Below, piece after piece: positions 9,055 through 16,408 of a DNA stretch of 17,378 nucleotides (positions are counted from its first letter, which is position 1; each line of letters begins with the position of its first letter). The notes under the pieces were generated by a model that made no database searches, was not told the origin of the DNA, and saw nothing but the letters and a program-made list of their open reading frames with translations. The translations under genes were made by a program, and so were the position numbers. The stretch is from the NCBI GenBank assembly GCA_963925605.1, contig CAWURY010000003.1, forward strand, positions 1-17,378. Reading direction: 5' to 3'. The DNA is from Porticoccus sp963925605 (lineage in GTDB: Bacteria > Pseudomonadota > Gammaproteobacteria > Pseudomonadales > Porticoccaceae).

Positions 9055-10497
9055 ATGTCAAATAGTTATGATGTTATTGTTATAGGGGCAGGCCCTGCAG
9101 GCTATGTTGCAGCCATAAGAGCGGCGCAGTTAGGGTTGAAGACCATTTGTATAGAAAAATGGAGAAATGCAGAAGGTGAAGGAGTTAATGGGGGAACTTG
9201 CCTTAATGTAGGATGTATTCCCTCAAAGTCTCTTCTTGACAGCTCCTACAAGTACTATGAAGCCAAAAATCAACTTGGTGTGCACGGCATCAGTACAGGC
9301 GATGTATCCATTGATCTCAAAGCCATGGTCGATAGAAAAAATAAAATCATCAATCAACTTACGGACGGTATTGCGGGACTATTCAAGAGCAATGGCGTTG
9401 TGTCTTTGTTTGGTAGCGCTAAGCTGCTTCCAGGGCGACACGTTGAGTGTGTTGGCCATGATGGCAAAACGCAAATCCTTACGGCGAATAATATAATTAT
9501 TGCCACAGGTTCTAGGCCGATTGATATTCCAGTAGCAAAAATTAATGGAGTTACTGTAGTCGACTCTAGCGGGGCCTTGGAAATCACGGAGACCCCGAAG
9601 AGATTGGGAATAATTGGTGCAGGCGTGATTGGCCTAGAGCTGGGAAGTGTTTGGAATAGAATAGGCAGTAAAGTTGTATTGATTGAGGCTATGGATGAGT
9701 TCCTCTCTATTATTGATCAGCAAATTGCCAAAGAAGCAAAGAAAATTTTCACGAAACAAGGTATGGATATTCGTCTTGGTTCGCGTGTTACAGGCACAAA
9801 AATTAAAGGAAAAGAGGTGATCGTTACCTATAAAGACAGTACAGGCAAAGAAGCTACAGAATCATTCGATAAGCTGATTGTCTGTGTAGGTCGAGCTCCG
9901 TATACGGAAGGTCTATTATCGCCTGACAGCGGGGTTGATCTTGATGAAAGAGGTTGTATATTTGTTAATGAGCGGTGCGAAACTACCGCACCAGGAGTTT
10001 GGGCTGTTGGCGATGTTGTAAGAGGCCCCATGTTAGCTCATAAGGGTTCAGAAGAAGGTGTTATGGTTGCTGAGCGTATTGCAGGCCAGAAGACACAAAT
10101 AAACTACGATATTATACCTAATGTTATTTACACTCATCCTGAGGTTGCCGCTGTTGGAAAGACAGAGGAGCAACTAAAACAAGCTGGTGAGTCTTATAAT
10201 GTTGGAGTTTTTCCGTTTGCTGCAAGCGGACGCGCCATGGCGGCAAATGATACAGATGGCATAGTGAAGATAATCGCTGATGCCAAGACTGATAGAATTT
10301 TGGGTTGCCATATTGTGGGTCCTAGCGCTGCCGATCTTGTACAGCAAATTGCTATTGCTATGGAATTTGGCTCTAATGCCGAAGATATTGCTATGACAGT
10401 CTTTTCTCACCCCACCTTATCTGAAACTGTTCATGAGGCAGCATTGGCTGTGAATGGCCATGCTATACATATGCCAAATCGTAAAAAACGCGACTAA
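9055..10497 (+). CDS. lpd: Dihydrolipoyl dehydrogenase (E3)
   Basis: Flavoprotein that reoxidises the dihydrolipoyl group of SucB and reduces NAD. It may also serve other 2-oxoacid dehydrogenases and glycine cleavage. The 480 residues (Pseudomonas Lpd 478) carry the FAD motif GAGPAG (11-16) and the redox disulfide Cys49/Cys54 in GGTCLNVGCIPSK. The NAD motif GAGVIG is at 188-193, a second FAD contact (WAVGDVV) lies near 316-322, and the C-terminal base pair His452/Glu457 is in SHPTLSETVHEA. AAGAGA precedes ATG 9055. Its place between sucB and sucC, 31 bases after sucB, makes it the dedicated E3 of this operon, as in Pseudomonas. E. coli instead keeps lpd with the PDH genes. A terminator-like hairpin follows its stop. 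Confidence 0.97.
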   Translation: MSNSYDVIVIGAGPAGYVAAIRAAQLGLKTICIEKWRNAEGEGVNGGTCLNVGCIPSKSLLDSSYKYYEAKNQLGVHGISTGDVSIDLKAMVDRKNKIINQLTDGIAGLFKSNGVVSLFGSAKLLPGRHVECVGHDGKTQILTANNIIIATGSRPIDIPVAKINGVTVVDSSGALEITETPKRLGIIGAGVIGLELGSVWNRIGSKVVLIEAMDEFLSIIDQQIAKEAKKIFTKQGMDIRLGSRVTGTKIKGKEVIVTYKDSTGKEATESFDKLIVCVGRAPYTEGLLSPDSGVDLDERGCIFVNERCETTAPGVWAVGDVVRGPMLAHKGSEEGVMVAERIAGQKTQINYDIIPNVIYTHPEVAAVGKTEEQLKQAGESYNVGVFPFAASGRAMAANDTDGIVKIIADAKTDRILGCHIVGPSAADLVQQIAIAMEFGSNAEDIAMTVFSHPTLSETVHEAALAVNGHAIHMPNRKKRD

Positions 10498-10508
10498 GCA
10501 TTTTTTTT

Positions 10509-10549
10509 GAGCTCTAGATGTATATTTTAATCCAGAGCTTTTATTTTTC
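10509..10549 (+). terminator. Hairpin with T-rich tail between lpd and sucC
   Basis: AGCTCTAGAT (10510-10519) pairs with ATCCAGAGCT (10530-10539), ten positions with one A-C mismatch, around a 10-base loop. It is followed by TTTATTTTT-like sequence (10540-10548). The shape is that of a rho-independent terminator acting on the plus strand. As sucC starts only 18 bases later with no good promoter seen in between, partial termination (attenuation) is more likely than a full stop. The moderate stem and interrupted T-run limit confidence. Confidence 0.55.
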
Positions 10550-10566
10550 TGGGATGGGAAAAAATC

Positions 10567-11736
10567 ATGAACTTACACGAGTATCAAGCAAAACAACTCT
10601 TTGCTGAATATGGGCTCCCAGTCTCTAAGGGTATAGCGGCTGAAACAGCTTCTGAGGCAGTATCGGCTGCTGATATTTTGGGAGGCGATCGCTGGGTAGT
10701 CAAGGCGCAAGTTCATGCAGGAGGAAGAGGGAAGGCTGGCGGCGTCAAGCTAGTAACCTCTAAGGCTGAAATTGAAGAGTTCTCTCGCAAATGGCTAGGC
10801 AGTCGCCTAGTGACCTACCAAACAGATGATAGTGGTCAGCTGGTGAGCCGGATTTTGGTAGAGGAATGCAGTGATATTGACCAAGAATTATATTTGGGTG
10901 CAGTTATTGACCGCTCCACTCGTCGTATTGTTTTCATGGCGTCAACTGAGGGCGGTGTTGAAATAGAAAAAGTGGCGGAGGAGGCTCCGGAAAAAATTCT
11001 CAAAGCTAGCATTGACCCTCTGATTGGCGCTCAACCCTATCAGGCTAGACAGCTTGCATTTAAACTAGGTTTAAATCCCACCCAAACAAAACAGTTCACT
11101 AAATTATTTTTGGGTCTGGCTCAATTATTTCAGGACTATGATTTGGCGTTACTAGAGATTAATCCGTTGATTGTCAACTCTGAAGGTAACCTACATTGCC
11201 TGGATGGAAAGATAAATATCGATGGTAATGCTATGTACCGCCAGCCAAAATTGCGTGCTATGCATGACCCCTCGCAGGATGATCCTCGTGAAGCGCAGGC
11301 TACACAATGGGATCTTAACTACGTTGCTTTAGATGGAAACATTGGTTGCATGGTTAACGGTGCAGGGCTGGCTATGGCCACTATGGATATTGTAAAGCTG
11401 AATGGTGGCGAGCCAGCAAATTTTCTAGATGTTGGCGGTGGCGCAACCAAAGAGCGGGTAATTGAAGCCTTCAAAATAATTCTTTCTGATGAAAATGTAA
11501 AAGCAGTTTTTATTAATATTTTTGGTGGAATAGTTCGTTGTGATTTGATCGCTGAGGGTGTCATAGGTGCTGTAGAGGAGGTGGGTGTAAAAGTTCCAGT
11601 TATTGTGAGACTAGAAGGCAACAACGCAAAGCTTGGTTCTAAAATATTGGCAGAAAGCGGGCTCAATATTATTGCGTCAACTAGTCTGACAGATGCTGCC
11701 CAGAAAGTAGTTAAAGCGGCAAAGGGAGGCAAGTAA
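10567..11736 (+). CDS. sucC: Succinyl-CoA synthetase (ADP-forming) beta subunit
   Basis: With SucD, converts succinyl-CoA to succinate while making ATP or GTP. The 389 residues match the family (E. coli 388). An N-terminal ATP-grasp domain opens with MNLHEYQAKQLFAEYG and has the nucleotide-binding Lys46 and GRGKAGG (53-59). Metal-site residues are Asn199 and Asp213, with Glu197 in LLEINPLIV. The C-terminal CoA-ligase-type domain shows NGAGLAMATMD (264-274) and NIFGGIVRCD (317-326). A TGGGA ribosome site lies seven bases before ATG 10567. The stop overlaps the sucD start as TAATG, so translation of the two subunits is probably coupled. Confidence 0.98.
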   Translation: MNLHEYQAKQLFAEYGLPVSKGIAAETASEAVSAADILGGDRWVVKAQVHAGGRGKAGGVKLVTSKAEIEEFSRKWLGSRLVTYQTDDSGQLVSRILVEECSDIDQELYLGAVIDRSTRRIVFMASTEGGVEIEKVAEEAPEKILKASIDPLIGAQPYQARQLAFKLGLNPTQTKQFTKLFLGLAQLFQDYDLALLEINPLIVNSEGNLHCLDGKINIDGNAMYRQPKLRAMHDPSQDDPREAQATQWDLNYVALDGNIGCMVNGAGLAMATMDIVKLNGGEPANFLDVGGGATKERVIEAFKIILSDENVKAVFINIFGGIVRCDLIAEGVIGAVEEVGVKVPVIVRLEGNNAKLGSKILAESGLNIIASTSLTDAAQKVVKAAKGGK

Positions 11737-12608
11737 TGGCTATCTTGATAAATAAGAAAACTAGGGTTATCTGTCAGGGCTTTACTGGTGGCCAGGGCAC
11801 TTTTCATTCAAGTCAAGCAATCGAATATGGTACTAGGATGGTAGGAGGTGTAACGCCAGGAAAAGGCGGCACAGTTCATTTAGGTTTACCTGTCTTTGAT
11901 ACCGTTGAAGAGGCTACTGATAAAACTAGAGCTGAGGTTTCAGTTATTTATGTTCCAGCACCTTTTTGCAAAGACTCTATAATGGAGGCGGCAAATGCCG
12001 GCATTAAGCTGATTATCTGCATTACCGAAGGCATCCCGACATTAGATATGTTAGCTTGCAAAGTTAGATGCGACGAAATGGGCGTTAGATTAATTGGTCC
12101 AAATTGCCCCGGTGTAATTACTCCCGGAGAATGCAAAATAGGCATTATGCCTGGAAGCATACATCTTCCTGGCAAGGTTGGTATTGTTTCACGATCTGGA
12201 ACTCTTACCTATGAGGCGGTTAAGCAGACTACTGATTATGGTTTTGGTCAATCCACGTGTGTAGGTATTGGGGGCGACCCAATACCTGGGTCTAATTTTA
12301 TCGATATCCTCTCATTATTCGAAGAAGATCCATCCACTGAAGCCATAGTAATGATCGGTGAAATTGGCGGCACTGCTGAAGAGGAAGCCGCAGCTTATAT
12401 TAAGGAGTGTGTTTCTAAGCCCGTGGTTTCTTACATTGCCGGAGTAACAGCTCCTGCAGGCAAGCGTATGGGACATGCGGGCGCTATTATCTCTGGAGGC
12501 AAAGGCACCGCTGATGAGAAATTTGCAGCACTGGAAGATGCTGGAGTAAAAACAGTGCGTAGTCTTGCTGACATAGGAAAAGGGTTACAAGATATCACCG
12601 GTTGGTAA
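11736..12608 (+). CDS. sucD: Succinyl-CoA synthetase (ADP-forming) alpha subunit
   Basis: Carries the phosphohistidine intermediate of succinyl-CoA synthetase and binds CoA. The 290 residues match E. coli (289). The N-terminal CoA-binding Rossmann fold has GFTGGQGTFH (15-24). The active histidine is His247 in MGHAGAIISGGKGTADEK, and GPNCPGVITPGECKIGIMP (121-139) is a family signature. The start shares its first base with the sucC stop. The ribosome site is GGGAGG within the last sucC codons, about seven bases upstream. It is the last gene of the cluster; a hairpin terminator begins 14 bases after its stop. Confidence 0.98.
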   Translation: MAILINKKTRVICQGFTGGQGTFHSSQAIEYGTRMVGGVTPGKGGTVHLGLPVFDTVEEATDKTRAEVSVIYVPAPFCKDSIMEAANAGIKLIICITEGIPTLDMLACKVRCDEMGVRLIGPNCPGVITPGECKIGIMPGSIHLPGKVGIVSRSGTLTYEAVKQTTDYGFGQSTCVGIGGDPIPGSNFIDILSLFEEDPSTEAIVMIGEIGGTAEEEAAAYIKECVSKPVVSYIAGVTAPAGKRMGHAGAIISGGKGTADEKFAALEDAGVKTVRSLADIGKGLQDITGW

Positions 12609-12621
12609 AATATTGAAAAAT

Positions 12622-12649
12622 AAAAAATGGCTTGCTAAAGTCGTTTTTT
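12622..12649 (+). terminator. Rho-independent terminator of the sdh-suc operon
   Basis: AAAAAATGGCTT (12622-12633) pairs with AAGTCGTTTTTT (12638-12649) around the four-base loop GCTA. The 12-position stem includes two G-T wobbles and ends in a six-base T-run. It starts 14 bases after the sucD stop. The A-run on the left arm makes it potentially bidirectional, but no minus-strand gene needs it here. Confidence 0.75.
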
Positions 12650-12691
12650 ATGGCCTACCATCTAGTCATTTGATGAATTTTTTGACTTAAG

Positions 12692-12720
12692 GTTGTTTTT
12701 TTTTCTATCGCCCCCATTTT
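12692..12720 (+). promoter_or_regulatory. Heat-shock (sigma32)-like promoter for htpG
   Basis: CCCCCATTTT (12711-12720, followed by ATA) closely matches the sigma32 -10 element CCCCATNTA. The best -35 at the right distance is GTTGTT (12692-12697), 14 bases upstream, matching CTTGAA only in the TTG core. A sigma70-like TTGACT (12682-12687) lies just above but has no good -10 partner. htpG is a classical sigma32 target, which supports the reading. Start would be near 12727, just before the palindrome at 12731. Confidence 0.6.
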
Positions 12721-12730
12721 ATAAATTATG

Positions 12731-12744
12731 AGCACCTAGGTGCT
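12731..12744. promoter_or_regulatory. Perfect 14-bp palindrome in the htpG leader
   Basis: AGCACCTAGGTGCT is fully self-complementary and lies immediately after the predicted htpG transcription start. It could be an operator for a dimeric regulator, or a short hairpin (five pairs around CTAG) at the 5' end of the mRNA. No T-run follows, so it is not a terminator. Confidence 0.5.
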
Positions 12745-12789
12745 TTACTAAAAATATTAGAAATCAATTAATAGGGAATTTTTATAACT

Positions 12790-14730
12790 ATGGCTGTTGA
12801 AACTCGTGGTTTTCAGACGGAAGCAAAGCAGCTTCTGCACTTAATGATTCATTCTCTTTACAGCAATAAAGAGATATTTTTGAGAGAGTTGATTTCTAAC
12901 GCATCTGATGCGGTTGACAAGCTTCGTTTTGAAGCCCTTACCGACTCCTCGCTTTATGAGGATTCTCCAGATTTAAGGGTGCGCATTAGCGCTGACTCTG
13001 AAGCAGGGACTATTACTATTGAAGATAATGGTATAGGGATGTCACGAGAGGAGGTCATTGACCATCTTGGGACAATTGCAAAATCAGGAACGGCTCAATT
13101 CCTAAGTAACCTGAGTGGCGATGAGAAAAAAGATTCACAATTAATAGGCCAGTTTGGAGTTGGATTTTACTCTGCATTTATTGTCGCGGATAAAGTTGTT
13201 GTTGAAACCAGAAGAGCTGGATTGCCAGCAGGCAAGGCTGTTCGCTGGGTGTGTGATGGCGACGCTGACTATACAATAGAAGATATTGAAAAATCAGATA
13301 GAGGAACGTCCATCATTTTATATTTAAAAGAGGATGAACTGGAATTTTCTGCAGATCTAAGGGTACGCAATACAATTAAGAAGTATTCAGATCATATCTC
13401 AGTGCCCATTGAAGTAAAAAAACCTTCACCTATCCTGCAGGGTGGGACCGAAGAGCCCAAAGAAGAAAAGAAAGCGAAAAAAACCAAAAAATCTAAGAAA
13501 AGTGAGAATGAAGAATTTCAGAGAGTGAACGCCGCCACAGCTCTTTGGACTCGACAAAAAAGTGACATCAAGGACGAGGAGTACCGAGAATTTTATAAAT
13601 ACCTATCCCACGATCTTCTTGACCCTTTGTCTTGGAGTCATAATCGAGTTGAAGGTAAGTTAGACTATACCAGTATACTTTTTATTCCCTCCAGTGCGCC
13701 TTTTGATCTTCATAATTATGAGGCATCTAGAGGCTTAAAGCTGTATGTTCAACGTACCTTTATAATGGATGATGCTTCGCAATTTCTGCCAAGATATCTT
13801 CGGTTTGTTAAGGGGGTCCTGGACTCTAGCGATCTTCCTTTGAATGTCTCTCGTGAAATACTACAAGGCAACTCAGACGTTGACAGTATGCGCAGCGCTT
13901 TAACAAAAAGAACGCTAGACATGCTGGAGAAAATGTCGAAAGATTTCCCTGATCAATATATGAGTTTCTGGTATATTTTTGGTAGTGTTCTTAAAGAAGG
14001 TCCCGCTGAAGATTTTGCTAATCGCGAGCGCATTGCAAGTTTATTTAAGTACTCTACTACTAAAACAGAAGGATCAGAGCAAACAGCAAATTTTGCTGAT
14101 TATATAGCTCGCATGAAGGAAGGGCAGGATAAGATTTACTATCTTGTTGCAGAAAATTTAAATGCTGCCAGAAGTAGCACCTATCTTGAAATTTTTCAAC
14201 AAAAAGATATTGAGGTTTTGCTTCTGACCGATAGGCTAGATGAGTGGACTCTATCTCATCTTTTTCAGTTTAATGGAAAGACTTTGCAGGATGTTACAAA
14301 GGGCGAGCTAGATGAATCTGTTTTTGGAGGCCCTGAGAAAGTGGATGAAAAAAATGAGATAGAGTCTTCAGGAATCATAGAAAAAATTAAAATCAACCTA
14401 GCTGGTCGAGTCGATGGTGTGCGTGAAACACGTCGATTGACGGGCTCTCCAGCATGCTTGGTTTATGCAGAGCACTCATTAAGCCCCCAAATGCGCAAAA
14501 TGATGTCTGCAGCCGGGCAGGAAGTTCCAGAAGATTTGCCTGACCTTGAGATAAATCTTACACATTCCTTGGTTGCACTTCTTGGTAAAACTAGCAATGA
14601 TCAAAAATTTAGCGAATTAACCGAACTTCTTTATGACCAGGCAATACTTTCTGCTGGGCAACAGTTAGATAATCCATCTTTGTTTATAAAAAGGCTCAAT
14701 CAATTGTTGTTTGATGAAAAATCTGATTGA
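12790..14730 (+). CDS. htpG: Molecular chaperone HtpG (bacterial Hsp90)
   Basis: Cytoplasmic ATP-driven chaperone dimer. The 646 residues are slightly longer than E. coli HtpG (624). The N-terminal GHKL ATPase shows the catalytic Glu33 and Mg-site Asn37 in FLRELISNASDAVDKLRF. It also has Asp79 in EDNGIGM, GTIAKSGT (94-101, lid) and GQFGVGFYSAF (120-130). The middle domain has the ATP-contacting Arg355 in LPLNVSREILQ. The C-terminal dimerisation domain ends near 640. Unusual is a lysine/glutamate-rich linker (about 221-242) between the first two domains, longer and more basic than I recall for enterobacterial HtpG. ATG 12790 has AGGGA 12 bases upstream, rather far. It appears to be its own unit behind a sigma32-like promoter, after the sdh-suc terminator. 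Confidence 0.97.
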   Translation: MAVETRGFQTEAKQLLHLMIHSLYSNKEIFLRELISNASDAVDKLRFEALTDSSLYEDSPDLRVRISADSEAGTITIEDNGIGMSREEVIDHLGTIAKSGTAQFLSNLSGDEKKDSQLIGQFGVGFYSAFIVADKVVVETRRAGLPAGKAVRWVCDGDADYTIEDIEKSDRGTSIILYLKEDELEFSADLRVRNTIKKYSDHISVPIEVKKPSPILQGGTEEPKEEKKAKKTKKSKKSENEEFQRVNAATALWTRQKSDIKDEEYREFYKYLSHDLLDPLSWSHNRVEGKLDYTSILFIPSSAPFDLHNYEASRGLKLYVQRTFIMDDASQFLPRYLRFVKGVLDSSDLPLNVSREILQGNSDVDSMRSALTKRTLDMLEKMSKDFPDQYMSFWYIFGSVLKEGPAEDFANRERIASLFKYSTTKTEGSEQTANFADYIARMKEGQDKIYYLVAENLNAARSSTYLEIFQQKDIEVLLLTDRLDEWTLSHLFQFNGKTLQDVTKGELDESVFGGPEKVDEKNEIESSGIIEKIKINLAGRVDGVRETRRLTGSPACLVYAEHSLSPQMRKMMSAAGQEVPEDLPDLEINLTHSLVALLGKTSNDQKFSELTELLYDQAILSAGQQLDNPSLFIKRLNQLLFDEKSD

Positions 14731-14734
14731 TAGC

Positions 14735-14760
14735 TATAGCTTAAGAGTTAGAGCTATAAT
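14735..14760 (+). promoter_or_regulatory. Inverted repeat overlapping a TATAAT box before gpsA
   Basis: TATAGCT (14735-14741) and AGCTATA (14752-14758) form a perfect 7-bp inverted repeat with a 10-base loop. The right arm runs into TATAAT (14755-14760), a perfect -10 box 27 bases before gpsA. No -35 box is found at 16-18 bases, and no T-run follows. It may be an activator-dependent promoter, an operator, or a weak mRNA hairpin at the htpG end. Confidence 0.35.
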
Positions 14761-14786
14761 TCGACAAACAACATTGAAGTTAAATC

Positions 14787-15803
14787 ATGGCCTCATTCGG
14801 TAAAATAGCAGTTTTGGGCGGAGGCAGTTTCGGTACTGCCTTATCTAATATGATCGCTGAAAATGGGCACAAAGTTGTTTTATGGATGAGAAGCGAAGAG
14901 AATGCCAGAAAATGTGCGCGCTCTCGCGAAAATACCAGATATCTACCAGGTTGTCTTCTTGATTCTAGACTGGAAATTTCTTCTGACCTGAAGGCTTCAT
15001 TACAAGATGCTGATGTAGTATTTTTTTCTGTACCCAGCAAAGCATTCAGGAAACTAGCCAATAAGGCTAGAGGGTATATTACCTCAGGTATCCAGGTTAT
15101 TAGTACAGCAAAAGGTATTGAGGCCGAGACATTTAAACTAATGAGTCAAATCCTTGAAGAAGAACTACCTCAAGCTCGGGTGGGCGTCATTAGTGGACCA
15201 AATCTCGCTATAGAAATTGCAAATAAAGTAATTACAGCTACCGTGGTAGCAAGTAATGATCCCCGAGTATGTTGCGATATCCAGCAATTATTAAGTTCGC
15301 GTTATTTTCGTGTTTACGCTAATTCAGATAGGCTTGGTGTCGAGCTTGCAGGAGCGTTAAAAAATATTTATGCCATTGCATCAGGTATTTCCGCGTCTAT
15401 GAAAATGGGCCAAAATACAGTCAGCGTGCTTGTTACTAGAAGTCTGGCTGAAATGAGTCGATTTTCCGCTAGTCTTGGTGCTAACCCCATGACTTTTTTA
15501 GGGCTAAGTGGTGTCGGAGATCTTTTTGTGACCTGTACCTCGCCTTTAAGTAGAAATTATCAGATTGGTTTAGCCTTAGGTCGCGGTCTTTCTGTTGATG
15601 AGGCGGTGGCAGAAGTGGGGCATACAGCAGAGGGAATAAACACAACCAGAATGGTTAAAGAAAAGGCTGAAAAATTAAAAATCTATATGCCGCTTGTGAG
15701 TGCTTTATATGAAACAATGTTTAATGGTAGGCCTGTAGAAGAGGTTTTAGAAACCATGATGCTTTCTGAGCAAAATACCGATGTGGAGTTCACGAGTAAG
15801 TAA
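14787..15803 (+). CDS. gpsA: NAD(P)-dependent glycerol-3-phosphate dehydrogenase
   Basis: Reduces dihydroxyacetone phosphate to sn-glycerol-3-phosphate, the backbone for membrane phospholipids, in the cytoplasm. The 338 residues match E. coli GpsA (339). The N-terminal dinucleotide-binding fold has GGGSFG (11-16) in IAVLGGGSFGTALS. ISGPNLAIEIA (135-145) is a family signature. Catalytic Lys192 lies in VELAGALKNIYAIASG, and GLSGVGDLFVTCTSPLSRN (239-257) covers the substrate-binding region. ATG 14787 has a weak GAAG site seven bases upstream. It lies 56 bases after htpG and is followed by the DUF4389 gene, a pairing also seen in Pseudomonas. Confidence 0.97.
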   Translation: MASFGKIAVLGGGSFGTALSNMIAENGHKVVLWMRSEENARKCARSRENTRYLPGCLLDSRLEISSDLKASLQDADVVFFSVPSKAFRKLANKARGYITSGIQVISTAKGIEAETFKLMSQILEEELPQARVGVISGPNLAIEIANKVITATVVASNDPRVCCDIQQLLSSRYFRVYANSDRLGVELAGALKNIYAIASGISASMKMGQNTVSVLVTRSLAEMSRFSASLGANPMTFLGLSGVGDLFVTCTSPLSRNYQIGLALGRGLSVDEAVAEVGHTAEGINTTRMVKEKAEKLKIYMPLVSALYETMFNGRPVEEVLETMMLSEQNTDVEFTSK

Positions 15804-15846
15804 TTTTTTACGTCTTACCGACCTGAAGACTAACAGTGAGAACTTA

Positions 15847-16230
15847 ATGAAAAATCAAACTAAAATAAATTTGCGTAATATTGATAACTGGATTCGAGCT
15901 GTATACATGGTACTGTTTGGATTCCTATCTGTCATTTCCCGAATCGTTGTTTTTGTTGTTAGCTTCCTGCAGTTTGTAACAGTAATTTGGTCTGGAAAGA
16001 TAAACAGAAACTTACAATTTTTTGGTCAGGGGGTTTCTATATGGACATGCCAAGCATTCCTCTTCTTAACCTACAATAATGACGAAAAACCGTTTCCTTT
16101 CTCTGACTGGCCTGAGGTTGAGTTGCCTATAGGGGTTGTTGACGAGAAAAATTCATCTGCTTCAGAAGTGGATGAAATAGATAGTGTGCCTGCTTTTGTT
16201 GAAAAAGATAGTAAAAAATTAGAGATATAG
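15847..16230 (+). CDS. DUF4389 family membrane protein, function unknown
   Basis: A 127-residue protein with the DUF4389 hallmark NDEKPFPFSDWPEVELP (78-94). Before it lies a long hydrophobic segment (about 17-49) that should span the membrane once or as a hairpin, followed by an amphipathic region (NRNLQFFGQGVSIW, 54-67). After it is an acidic, poorly conserved tail. I choose ATG 15847, which begins just before the conserved part and has a weak GTGAG site six bases upstream. The frame extends back to ATG 15781, inside gpsA, but those 22 residues look unlike the family. It starts 43 bases after gpsA and is probably co-transcribed, hinting at a link to membrane lipids; that is inference only. 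No function is known to me. Confidence 0.85.
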   Translation: MKNQTKINLRNIDNWIRAVYMVLFGFLSVISRIVVFVVSFLQFVTVIWSGKINRNLQFFGQGVSIWTCQAFLFLTYNNDEKPFPFSDWPEVELPIGVVDEKNSSASEVDEIDSVPAFVEKDSKKLEI

Positions 16231-16234
16231 TTAA

Positions 16235-16261
16235 AGCCTAACAAATAAATAATTGTAGGCT
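16235..16261 (+). terminator. Possible terminator hairpin after the DUF4389 gene
   Basis: AGCCTA and CAA (16235-16244, one bulged A) pair with TTG and TAGGCT (16253-16261) around an AT-rich eight-base loop, five bases after the stop codon. Only ATTT follows, so the T-run is poor. Its placement right after the gene in a convergent gap supports a termination or mRNA 3'-end role. Confidence 0.4.
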
Positions 16262-16408
16262 ATTTAGAGTGTATTGCTGATGAAAAAGGACTAATATGGT
16301 TTATTATAACTAGCTCTTTGGCCGCTATTTAGGCAATCAGTTTTTCTCAAGGATGCGGTGAGCTTAAGTTGATGTCTCACCTTTAGGGTATAAAAATCGT
16401 TTCGAGAG
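16262..16408. other. Convergent gap between the DUF4389 gene and folE
   Basis: No coding sequence is visible. The only structure is GGTGAG (16357-16362) and CTCACC (16376-16381), a 6-bp inverted repeat with a 13-base loop. It could mark the 3' end of the folE transcript, but no T-run follows on either strand. Confidence 0.4.

Noticed and set aside
11319..11807. 162-codon open frame on the minus strand across sucC/sucD
   Set aside because: It lies wholly antisense to two strongly supported genes, has low-complexity Ser/Pro/Thr composition typical of shadow frames, and resembles no family I know.
12731..12744. CIRCE (HrcA operator) upstream of htpG
   Set aside because: The arms AGCAC/GTGCT occur in CIRCE, but CIRCE has longer arms (TTAGCACTC/GAGTGCTAA) with nine bases between them; here only four bases separate the AGCAC/GTGCT cores and the outer bases do not match.
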